A stretch of 5,605 bases of DNA from Alphaproteobacteria bacterium (GTDB lineage Bacteria; Pseudomonadota; Alphaproteobacteria; UBA8366; JADFVY01): contig JAOUMF010000166.1 in NCBI GenBank assembly GCA_029881615.1, positions 1-5,605 of the forward strand. Direction: 5' to 3'. The notes under the pieces are model-generated. The model was not told the origin of the DNA and searched no databases. It was given only the letters and a program-made list of their open reading frames with translations. Shown piece after piece: positions 1 to 5,605 of this stretch (its first letter is position 1; every line of letters begins with the position of its first letter). Both the position numbers and the translations under genes were made by a program.

Positions 1-987
1 GGGCGCCCGGCCATTGAATTCGCGTCGCTGGGGGAAGACGGCACCTATGTGCTGGAGCTGTCGTCCTATCAACTGGAGCTCGTTCCCTCGCTGGCCTGCG
101 ACGTGGCGTTGCTCATGAATATCGGGCCCGATCATCTGGATCGGCATGGCGGCATGGAAGGCTATATCGCCGCCAAACGCCGGATCTTTGCAGGGCAGCC
201 ACGGGGCGCCACGGCGATTGTTGGCCTGGATGACGCCGAGTCGCGCAAAATCCATGATGCGCTGTTGGCTTCCAGCGCTGAAACCGGCGTCCGCATCATT
301 GGAATTTCCGGCGTAGAACCGGTTCCGGGCGGCGTTTATGCGCTCGACCGCGTGCTGTATGACGATACCGACGGCAAGACCGCCGAAATCATGAATCTGG
401 CCGAGGTCGAAAGTCTGCCCGGGGTCCATAATGCCCAGAATGCAGCGGCCGCTTATGCCGCAGCCCGCGCAATTTGCCTCAAATCCCGCACGATTACCGA
501 TGGAATCCGCAGTTTCCCGGGGCTTCCGCACCGGCTCCAACTAATAGATAAAATCGATGGAATAAGCTATATTAACGACAGCAAGGCAACGAACGCCGAA
601 GCTGCAGCGCGGGCATTGGCCAGTTACGACAATATTTACTGGATTGCCGGTGGTCGCGCCAAGGAGGGTGGATTTACTGCTCTCGATCCTTATTTGTCGC
701 ACGTTCGCCGGGCCTTTTTGATAGGGGAGTCCGCGGACTATATGGCGGCGGAGCTGCGGGGCCGGGTCGATATAAAAAAATGCGGCGACCTGAAAACCGC
801 GATAGAGGATGCTAGGGACGCGGCCTTGCGCGACGGAATCGCCGGCGCGGTCGTAATTCTATCGCCCGCTTGCGCTTCCTTCGATCAGTTCAAGGACTTT
901 GAACTGAGGGGGATCGAGTTTCAGAAGCTGGTGGCAGCAATGTCACGGGGGTCTCTACGTAACTTTGAACGTGGAGAGACTGCCTGA
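1..987 (+). CDS. murD: UDP-N-acetylmuramoyl-L-alanine--D-glutamate ligase MurD (5' partial)
   Basis: Cytoplasmic Mur ligase that uses ATP to add D-glutamate to UDP-MurNAc-L-Ala. The reading frame is open from base 1, so the gene enters from outside; 328 residues are visible. Roughly 130-140 N-terminal residues, including the ATP P-loop, are missing, judging from the usual length of about 440-470. Numbered from the first visible codon: ELSSYQLE at 19-26, NIGPDHLDRH at 40-49, and the probable carbamoylated lysine of Mur ligases at K59. HN..N lies near 142-146. The C-terminal domain begins about GLPHR (174-178) and carries NDSKATN (192-198), AGGRAKEGGF (216-225) and LSPACASFDQF (287-297). These match MurD rather than MurC, MurE or MurF. 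The GTG at 49 is an internal Val codon, not a start. The TGA stop shares one base with the ftsW ATG. A patch around 541-580 is AT-rich with rare codons. Identity is very secure. Confidence 0.98.
   Translation, partial: GRPAIEFASLGEDGTYVLELSSYQLELVPSLACDVALLMNIGPDHLDRHGGMEGYIAAKRRIFAGQPRGATAIVGLDDAESRKIHDALLASSAETGVRIIGISGVEPVPGGVYALDRVLYDDTDGKTAEIMNLAEVESLPGVHNAQNAAAAYAAARAICLKSRTITDGIRSFPGLPHRLQLIDKIDGISYINDSKATNAEAAARALASYDNIYWIAGGRAKEGGFTALDPYLSHVRRAFLIGESADYMAAELRGRVDIKKCGDLKTAIEDARDAALRDGIAGAVVILSPACASFDQFKDFELRGIEFQKLVAAMSRGSLRNFERGETA
952..977 (+). promoter_or_regulatory. Candidate RNA hairpin masking the ftsW ribosome binding site
   Basis: TCTCTACGT (952-960) and ACGTGGAGA (969-977) can form a 9-pair stem containing one U-G wobble, with the 8-base loop AACTTTGA. 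The right arm contains GGAGA, the core of the only Shine-Dalgarno-like sequence ahead of ftsW. The whole structure lies within the last murD codons, so a ribosome finishing murD would open it. Regulation by translational coupling is an inference; only the complementarity is seen directly. Confidence 0.45.
973..978 (+). promoter_or_regulatory. Ribosome binding site of ftsW
   Basis: GGAGAG lies 8 bases before the ATG at 987, inside the final codons of murD. It supports that ATG as the ftsW start. Five of its six bases fall in the right arm of the hairpin at 952-977. Confidence 0.75.
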
Positions 988-2102
988 TGCCTGCTTTATC
1001 CCGAACAGACAATTCCGTCGTCGGCCGCTGGTGGTGGACCGTCGATAAATGGACCCTGCTGGCGCTGTTCATGCTGGCCGTCGCCGGCATGATGATGACC
1101 ATGGCGGCAAGCCCGCCGGTGGCCTATCGCCTGGGTCTGGACCCCCAATATTTTGTCGTCCGGCACGCCATGCTGTTGCCGTTCGCGCTGATCGTCATGA
1201 TCGCGATCTCGACCATGTCGCTGAAAACGGTACGCCGTCTTGCGCTGGCGATGTTTGTGGTTTCGCTGGGTCTGATGGTCTTGACCGTTACCTCCGGTGA
1301 AGCGGTCAAGGGTGCCAGCCGCTGGACGTATATCCTGGGTTTCTCGATCCAGCCGTCCGAATTCCTGAAACCGGCCTTTGCGGTGATGACCGCCTGGTTG
1401 CTGGCGCCGCGCCCGGCCAATCGGGAAATTCCCGGCGCCGCGATTTGCACCCTGATATTCACCGTGATCGTTGGCCTGTTGCTGGCGCAGCCCGACGTCG
1501 GGCAGGCCGGCGTGGTCACCGCGGTATGGTTGTCGCAATGGTTCCTGGCCGGTCTCTCGATCGCCTGGATCGGCGGCTCCGCCGTGATGGGCGGGTTGAG
1601 CCTGATGGCGGCTTATTTCGTGTTCCCGCATGTGGCACTGCGTATCGACCGTTTCATGGATCCGAACGCCAGCAGCTATCAGATCGAACGCGCGATGCAG
1701 GCCTTCCTGGCCGGCGGCTACACCGGCGAAGGCCCGGGTGAAGGCATCATCAAGGCCAGCATCCCCGATGCTCATTCCGATTTCGTGCTGGCGGTGGCCG
1801 GCGAGGAATACGGCCTGATCATGACGCTGGCGATCGTGGGCATCTTCGCGTTTATCGTGCTGCGCGGCTTCGCGCGGTTGTTCAAGGAGCATAATGCATT
1901 CGTCACGCTGGCCGGCTTCGGCCTGCTGGTGCAGTTCGGTCTGCAGGCGGCGATCAATATGGGCTCCACCCTTAACCTGATCCCGACAAAGGGCATGACG
2001 CTTCCGTTCATGTCTTATGGGGGATCGTCACTTCTGGCCATGTCGATTGGCATGGGCATGTTGCTGGCATTGACGAGGAGGCGCGTCGGAGAGGAAGAGT
2101 GA
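987..2102 (+). CDS. ftsW: Cell division peptidoglycan polymerase FtsW
   Basis: SEDS-family inner membrane glycosyltransferase that polymerises lipid II into septal glycan strands, acting with the transpeptidase FtsI. The protein has 371 residues, a normal length, with about ten hydrophobic segments: the first near 22-42, others through 61-212, and the last three near 276-293, 305-325 and 342-363. A large periplasmic loop spans about 214-275. Family signatures are GASRW (109-113) followed by IQPSE (121-125), QPD (168-170), SYQIERAMQAFLAGG (230-244), GEGPGEG (247-253), and PDAHSDF (260-266), where D265 aligns with the essential Asp of SEDS polymerases. AGEEYG (271-276) and PTKGMTLPFMSYGGSS (333-348) follow. 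Location between murD and murG supports FtsW over its relatives RodA and SpoVE. The ATG is chosen because it overlaps the murD stop and has GGAGAG 8 bases upstream. The C-terminal tail after the last membrane segment is very short (ending GEEE). Confidence 0.97.
   Translation: MPALSRTDNSVVGRWWWTVDKWTLLALFMLAVAGMMMTMAASPPVAYRLGLDPQYFVVRHAMLLPFALIVMIAISTMSLKTVRRLALAMFVVSLGLMVLTVTSGEAVKGASRWTYILGFSIQPSEFLKPAFAVMTAWLLAPRPANREIPGAAICTLIFTVIVGLLLAQPDVGQAGVVTAVWLSQWFLAGLSIAWIGGSAVMGGLSLMAAYFVFPHVALRIDRFMDPNASSYQIERAMQAFLAGGYTGEGPGEGIIKASIPDAHSDFVLAVAGEEYGLIMTLAIVGIFAFIVLRGFARLFKEHNAFVTLAGFGLLVQFGLQAAINMGSTLNLIPTKGMTLPFMSYGGSSLLAMSIGMGMLLALTRRRVGEEE
2088..2097 (+). promoter_or_regulatory. Ribosome binding site of murG
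   Basis: The purine-rich GGAGAGGAAG contains AGGAAG ending 9 bases before the GTG at 2107. This supports initiation at GTG, although an out-of-frame ATG (2103) lies between them at a spacing of 5. Confidence 0.6.
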
Positions 2103-2106
2103 ATGA

Positions 2107-3252
2107 GTGACGAGTAGAGCTGATGGACCCATTGTACTTGCTACCGGCGGAACCGGAGGACATGTCTTCCCGGCGCAAGCCCTTGCGCGTGCACTCATGG
2201 GGCGGGGTTATCGGCTCGTTCTTGTCACCGATCGCCGTGGCAGCGCGTATAGCGGGCTGCTGGGCGACCTCGAAACTTACCGTATCAGTGCCGCGGGCAT
2301 CAGCGGCCGCGGGCTAACCGCCCGGATTTCGGCAGTCTTCCAGTTGGGCCTGGGCTGGCTGCAGGCGAGGCGCCTGCTGAAACAGCTCAGGCCTCGTGCC
2401 GTTGCCGGTTTCGGCGGTTATCCCTCGGTTCCCACCGTGGTCGCTGCTTCCCAGCTTCATTGCAACACGATCATTCATGAACAGAACGCGGTGTTGGGCC
2501 GGGCGAACCGGATGCTGGCGCCTTACGCGGCGCGAATCGCGACCAGTTTCGACCGGACGGATATGTTGCGCGATCGGGATCAGGCTCGCGCTGTTCACAC
2601 CGGTAACCCGGTCCGCCCCGAGATTATCGAGGCCGCCACGCCCTACCGCATGCCGGAAGGTGACGATCCTATTGAAATCCTGGTGACTGGCGGCAGCCAG
2701 GGCGCCGCTATTTTCAATGAAATCATTCCGCCGGCCCTGGCCTCTCTTCCCGACGCCTTGCGCGGACGTTTGCGGGTTACCCAGCAATGTCGCGGGGACG
2801 GCCTGGCGCTGGTCCAGGGGGTATACCGGGAAGCCGGCATTCAGGCCGAGCTGGCGCCTTTCTTCAGTGATATTCCGGCGCGTCTGGCGCGGGCGCATCT
2901 TGTGATCGGGCGGTCCGGTGCCTCGACGGTCGCCGAACTGGCGGCGATGGGCCGGCCGGCAATCATGATTCCCTATCCGCACGCGACCGACAATCATCAG
3001 CGCGAGAACGCCGCGCGGCTATGCGACGCGGGCGGTGGCTGGTTGATTCCGCAGGAAGATGCGACGTCCGAGGCTTTGTCGGCGTTGATCCGCTCGGTAC
3101 TGGAATCGCCTGACAAGGCGGGTCGCGCGGCGGAATGCGCGCGGCGGGTCGGGGTAACGGACGCCGCCGAACGGCTGGCGGACCTGGTCTGCGAGTTGAT
3201 TGGCGATAATGCGCATATGAAACAGGAACAGCCGAAGGAGATCACGGCATGA
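2107..3252 (+). CDS. murG: Lipid II synthase MurG (UDP-GlcNAc:lipid I GlcNAc transferase)
   Basis: Peripheral inner membrane GT-B (GT28) glycosyltransferase that moves GlcNAc from UDP-GlcNAc to lipid I, giving lipid II, the substrate of FtsW. At 381 residues it is close to the usual 355-380, slightly extended at the C-terminus. The N-terminal domain has the glycine loop [10 protein letters not shown] (14-23), a second loop GFGGYPSVP (101-109) and [12 protein letters not shown] (124-135). The C-terminal UDP-GlcNAc domain has VTGGSQGA (193-200), [11 protein letters not shown] (268-278) and [13 protein letters not shown] (289-301), which includes the sugar-contacting region. The start is GTG: no in-frame ATG lies between it and the glycine loop, and the only nearby ATG (2103) is out of frame and stops after four codons. 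It begins 4 bases after ftsW ends. Its last codons hold the murC ribosome binding site, and its stop overlaps the murC start by 4 bases. Confidence 0.97.
   Translation: MTSRADGPIVLATGGTGGHVFPAQALARALMGRGYRLVLVTDRRGSAYSGLLGDLETYRISAAGISGRGLTARISAVFQLGLGWLQARRLLKQLRPRAVAGFGGYPSVPTVVAASQLHCNTIIHEQNAVLGRANRMLAPYAARIATSFDRTDMLRDRDQARAVHTGNPVRPEIIEAATPYRMPEGDDPIEILVTGGSQGAAIFNEIIPPALASLPDALRGRLRVTQQCRGDGLALVQGVYREAGIQAELAPFFSDIPARLARAHLVIGRSGASTVAELAAMGRPAIMIPYPHATDNHQRENAARLCDAGGGWLIPQEDATSEALSALIRSVLESPDKAGRAAECARRVGVTDAAERLADLVCELIGDNAHMKQEQPKEITA
3235..3240 (+). promoter_or_regulatory. Ribosome binding site of murC
   Basis: AAGGAG, a strong Shine-Dalgarno match, ends 8 bases before the murC ATG at 3249. 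It sits in the loop of a possible weak 4-pair hairpin, GCCG (3231-3234) with CGGC (3245-3248), which would leave it exposed. It decides for the ATG at 3249 over the in-frame ATG at 3258. Confidence 0.8.
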
Positions 3253-4664
3253 GAGAAATGCCACTTACCATCGGCACCATCCATTTCACCGGCATCGGTG
3301 GTATCGGGATGTCCGGTATCGCCGAGATCTTGCATAACCTGGGTTATTCGGTCCAGGGCAGCGATCTGTCGGACAACGCCAACGTCAAGCGTTTGCGCGA
3401 CATGGGAATTGCCATCGAGATCGGGCATCGCGAGGAAAATATTGGCGACGCCCAGGTCGTGGTAATCTCGTCCGCAGTCCAGCCGAGCAATCCGGAGGTT
3501 GTCGCGGCCCGGGCAAAGCTGGTTCCCGTGGTGCGTCGGGCCGAAATGCTGGCCGAGCTGATGCGCCTGAAATGGGCCATCGCGGTGGGCGGCACACACG
3601 GCAAGACCACGACGACATCTTTGATTTCGGCCGTGCTGGACGCCGGAGGGCTGGATCCGACTGTCATCAATGGCGGCATCATCAATGCATACGGCACCAA
3701 CGCGCGGTTGGGCGCCGGGGAATGGATGGTGGTCGAAGCCGACGAATCCGACGGTACCTTCGTCAAGCTGCCGGCGACCATTGCGGTCGTCACCAATATC
3801 GACCCCGAGCACATGGAATTCTATGGCTCCTTCGACAAGGTGAAGGAAGCCTTCCGGACCTTTGTCGAGAATATCCCGTTCTACGGCTTTGCGGCGCTGT
3901 GCATTGATCATCCGGAGGTTCAGGCCCTCATCGGGCAGGTGTCGGACCGGCGGCTGGTGACTTACGGGTTCAGCCCGCAGGCCGAAATCCGGGCGATCGA
4001 CGCCGGCTGCGACCCCGATGGCTGCCATTTCTCCGTGGTCATATCGCGCGGCGGCGAAGAGCGCGTAATTGAAAATGTCCGACTGCCCATGTATGGCGAT
4101 CATAATATGCTGAATTCGCTGGCGGCGATGGCGGTGGGCATAGAGATGGGCGTCGATGACCAGGCGATCAAACGCGGCCTCATGAATTTCGAGGGTGTAA
4201 AGCGGCGTTTTACCCGTACCGGCGAAGCCAACGGCGTTACCGTGATCGACGATTATGGCCATCATCCGGTTGAAATCACCGCCGTGCTGAAGGCGGCGCG
4301 CTCGGCTACCCACGGCCATGTTGTCGCCGTTGTGCAGCCCCATCGCTATACGCGGCTGCAAAGCCTGTTCGAGGAATTCTGCGCCTGTTTCAACGACGCC
4401 GACACGGTGATCGTGGCGCATGTCTATCCGGCGGGCGAAGAACCGATCCCGGGTGTGGACCGGGATGCGCTGGCCCAAGGGCTGCGCGGCCATGGGCATC
4501 GGCATGTGTTGACGCTCGATAGCGAGGGCGATCTGGCGCGGCTGGTGGCCGAACAGACGGAACCTGGCGATATGGTGGTTTGCCTCGGCGCGGGCACCAT
4601 TTCCGCCTGGGCCAACGCGTTGCCGGGCCAGCTCGCGGCGCTCGGCGCGGGGGGCAAGACATGA
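3249..4664 (+). CDS. murC: UDP-N-acetylmuramate--L-alanine ligase MurC
   Basis: Cytoplasmic ATP-dependent ligase that adds the first stem residue, L-Ala, to UDP-MurNAc. The 471 residues match the family length and show all three Mur ligase domains. The N-terminal UDP-binding domain has GIGGIGMSG (15-23). The central ATPase has the P-loop [10 protein letters not shown] (114-123, K119), [10 protein letters not shown] (162-171) and [10 protein letters not shown] (183-192). HNMLN is at 285-289. The C-terminal domain has FEGVKRRF (314-321), DDYGHHP (334-340) and QPHRYTR (363-369), wording typical of MurC rather than MurD, MurE or the recycling ligase Mpl. The ATG overlaps the murG stop in an ATGA and has a good ribosome binding site. 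The stop overlaps the murB start region. A long antisense open frame across this gene is a by-product of its GC-rich codons. Confidence 0.98.
   Translation: MREMPLTIGTIHFTGIGGIGMSGIAEILHNLGYSVQGSDLSDNANVKRLRDMGIAIEIGHREENIGDAQVVVISSAVQPSNPEVVAARAKLVPVVRRAEMLAELMRLKWAIAVGGTHGKTTTTSLISAVLDAGGLDPTVINGGIINAYGTNARLGAGEWMVVEADESDGTFVKLPATIAVVTNIDPEHMEFYGSFDKVKEAFRTFVENIPFYGFAALCIDHPEVQALIGQVSDRRLVTYGFSPQAEIRAIDAGCDPDGCHFSVVISRGGEERVIENVRLPMYGDHNMLNSLAAMAVGIEMGVDDQAIKRGLMNFEGVKRRFTRTGEANGVTVIDDYGHHPVEITAVLKAARSATHGHVVAVVQPHRYTRLQSLFEEFCACFNDADTVIVAHVYPAGEEPIPGVDRDALAQGLRGHGHRHVLTLDSEGDLARLVAEQTEPGDMVVCLGAGTISAWANALPGQLAALGAGGKT
4649..4654 (+). promoter_or_regulatory. Weak ribosome binding site of murB
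   Basis: A run of six G lies 6 bases before the ATG at 4661 and 9 before the ATG at 4664. It can pair with the anti-Shine-Dalgarno CCUCC through one G-U pair. No better site is seen for these two starts, and it does not decide between them. Confidence 0.4.
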
Positions 4665-5599
4665 TGGCGGCGGAAAAGAACATGATCCATGATTGGGTCG
4701 ACGCACTGCCGCCGTTGAAAGGCCGCCTGCAACGCGACGCCGATCTCGCGAAAATTACCTGGTTCCGTGTCGGCGGACCCGCCGAAGTGATGTTCCGGCC
4801 GGAAGATATGGAAGATTTGCAGGTTTTCCTGGCCGCCAAGCCGGTGGACGTGCCGGTTACCGTAATTGGCGTTGGTTCCAATCTGTTGGTGCGCGATGGC
4901 GGCGTGCCCGGCGTGGTGATCCGGCTGGGCAAGCAGTTCGCGAATATTTCCGTGGAAGGGAACCTGCTGCGCGCCGGCGCGGCGACTCCGGACCTGTATG
5001 TGGCACGGGCGGCGCGGGACGCCGGATTGTCCAGGCTGGAATTCCTGTGCGGCGTGCCTGGCACGATCGGCGGCGCGCTGCGCATGAACGCGGGTGCCTA
5101 TGGCGGCGAGGTAAAGGATGTGCTGCGCCGCGCATGGGCGCTGGATGCCGCCGGTACGGAGCATGAGCTGACAGCCGCTGGAATGGATTTCAGCTATCGC
5201 CATTGCGGCGTCCCGGAGGACTGGATCTTCACCGGGGCCGAATTCCAGGGAACGCCGGGCGATAAGGCGGAAATCACCGCACGCATGGCGGAGATCGGTG
5301 AAAGCCGCATGGACAGCCAGCCAATACGCAGCCGTACGGGGGGCTCGACCTTTGCGAACCCCGAAGGTGCGAAGGCATGGCAACTGGTCGACGCAGCCGG
5401 CTGCCGGGGGCTTAAGCGCGGTGGGGCAATGGTGTCGGAGCAGCACTGTAATTTTCTGATCAATATGGGCGACGCCAGCGCGGCCGACATCGAAGGGCTG
5501 GGCGAGGAGGTGCGCCGCCGCGTCCGCGAAACAAGCGGCGTCGAATTGCGTTGGGAAATCCGGCGAATCGGCGTGCCCGCGAAGGAGGCCAACCGATGA
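4661..5599 (+). CDS. murB: UDP-N-acetylenolpyruvoylglucosamine reductase MurB
   Basis: Cytoplasmic FAD enzyme that uses NADPH to reduce UDP-GlcNAc-enolpyruvate to UDP-MurNAc, the substrate of MurC encoded just upstream. The product has 312 residues. The FAD-binding part shows [11 protein letters not shown] (33-43), [11 protein letters not shown] (71-81) and [20 protein letters not shown] (131-150). SYR at 178-180 holds the active-site Arg. [17 protein letters not shown] (220-236) contains the probable proton-donating Ser229. CNFLIN is at 263-268, and EIRRIG (299-304) carries the likely catalytic Glu299. The GGSTF form and the length of about 310 fit the shorter type II MurB, not the E. coli type I. 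Start: ATG at 4661 overlaps the murC stop by 4 bases; ATG at 4664 (1-base overlap) and 4682 are also in frame and possible. The frame is open further upstream, but that stretch is murC sequence. The end overlaps the next start. Confidence 0.97.
   Translation: MMAAEKNMIHDWVDALPPLKGRLQRDADLAKITWFRVGGPAEVMFRPEDMEDLQVFLAAKPVDVPVTVIGVGSNLLVRDGGVPGVVIRLGKQFANISVEGNLLRAGAATPDLYVARAARDAGLSRLEFLCGVPGTIGGALRMNAGAYGGEVKDVLRRAWALDAAGTEHELTAAGMDFSYRHCGVPEDWIFTGAEFQGTPGDKAEITARMAEIGESRMDSQPIRSRTGGSTFANPEGAKAWQLVDAAGCRGLKRGGAMVSEQHCNFLINMGDASAADIEGLGEEVRRRVRETSGVELRWEIRRIGVPAKEANR
5582..5588 (+). promoter_or_regulatory. Strong ribosome binding site of the gene following murB
   Basis: AAGGAGG, close to the ideal Shine-Dalgarno sequence, ends 7 bases before the ATG at 5596. 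It lies within the last murB codons. It is the best evidence that a coding sequence starts at 5596. Confidence 0.85.
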
Positions 5600-5605
5600 G
5601 CAAGC
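5596..5605 (+). CDS. Start of the next gene, probably D-alanine--D-alanine ligase (3' partial)
   Basis: Only Met-Ser-Lys and one further base are visible. The ATG overlaps the murB stop in an ATGA and follows a strong ribosome binding site, so a gene start here is well supported. Its identity is inferred only from position: in alphaproteobacterial dcw clusters ddl (D-Ala-D-Ala synthesis) usually follows murB and precedes ftsQ. No domain can be seen; ftsQ directly after murB is the main alternative. Confidence 0.6.

Noticed and set aside
718..744. A possible internal promoter in murD: TTGATA (718-723) and TATATG (739-744).
   Set aside because: The spacing of 15 is short, the second box is poor, and such matches are expected in a locally AT-richer coding stretch.
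996..1892. A 298-codon minus-strand open frame opposite ftsW.
   Set aside because: Its translation is rich in His, Gln, Arg and Asp and mirrors the membrane-segment codons of ftsW; there is no independent coding signal.
1972..1977. TTAACC, resembling a half-site of the alphaproteobacterial cell-cycle regulator CtrA.
   Set aside because: There is no second TTAA at the required spacing, and the site lies deep inside conserved ftsW codons.
2072..2087. A small inverted repeat, GACG/CGTC, around AGGAGGCG near the end of ftsW.
   Set aside because: It has only four pairs, and its AGGAGG is about 25 bases from the murG start, too far to act as the ribosome binding site.
3485..3921. The near-identical stretch ATCCGGAGGTT occurs twice in murC (near 3490 and 3910).
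   Set aside because: Both copies encode a similar Pro-Glu-Val tripeptide in frame; there are only two copies with no array, so it is a codon coincidence.
4580..4660. Extension of the murB frame upstream from 4580.
   Set aside because: It overlaps the conserved C-terminus of MurC, and its residues do not look like a MurB N-terminus. The ATGs at 4661/4664 fit better.
2997..4706. A 569-codon open frame on the minus strand, across murC and its flanks.
   Set aside because: It is antisense to clear murC sequence, has a low-complexity His/Arg/Gln-rich translation with no recognisable motif, and is the usual shadow of GC-rich codons.

Overview
This window is an ordinary, tightly packed piece of a division and cell wall (dcw) gene cluster, all on the + strand. 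In order it holds the 3' part of murD, complete ftsW, murG, murC and murB, and the first codons of a further gene that is most likely ddl. The order murD-ftsW-murG-murC-murB-ddl, with murB between murC and ddl, is characteristic of Alphaproteobacteria. In most Gammaproteobacteria murB lies elsewhere. The high GC content (roughly 60% by eye), strong GC bias at third codon positions, and the MurB motif wording around residues 221-260 agree with that. The genus cannot be fixed from this window.

Layout: positions 1-987 are the central and C-terminal part of MurD (its N-terminal part is before the window); 987-2102 FtsW; 2107-3252 MurG; 3249-4664 MurC; 4661-5599 MurB; 5596-5605 the start of the next gene. 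Every junction is an overlap of 1 to 4 bases or a gap of 4 bases, so no room exists for intergenic promoters or terminators. The genes are almost certainly co-transcribed and probably translationally coupled. No RNA genes, mobile elements, CRISPR arrays or long repeats were seen.

The genes serve one pathway. MurB makes UDP-MurNAc, MurC adds L-Ala, and MurD adds D-Glu. After the lipid-linked steps, whose genes are outside the window, MurG adds GlcNAc to make lipid II. FtsW polymerises lipid II at the division site. Ddl, if that is the next gene, supplies D-Ala-D-Ala.

I found no sign of a new biological system. The observations most worth a second look are small. A hairpin at the end of murD sequesters the ftsW ribosome binding site. 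A short AT-rich, rare-codon patch in murD falls at a domain boundary. The starts of murG and murB also have unusual or ambiguous arrangements.
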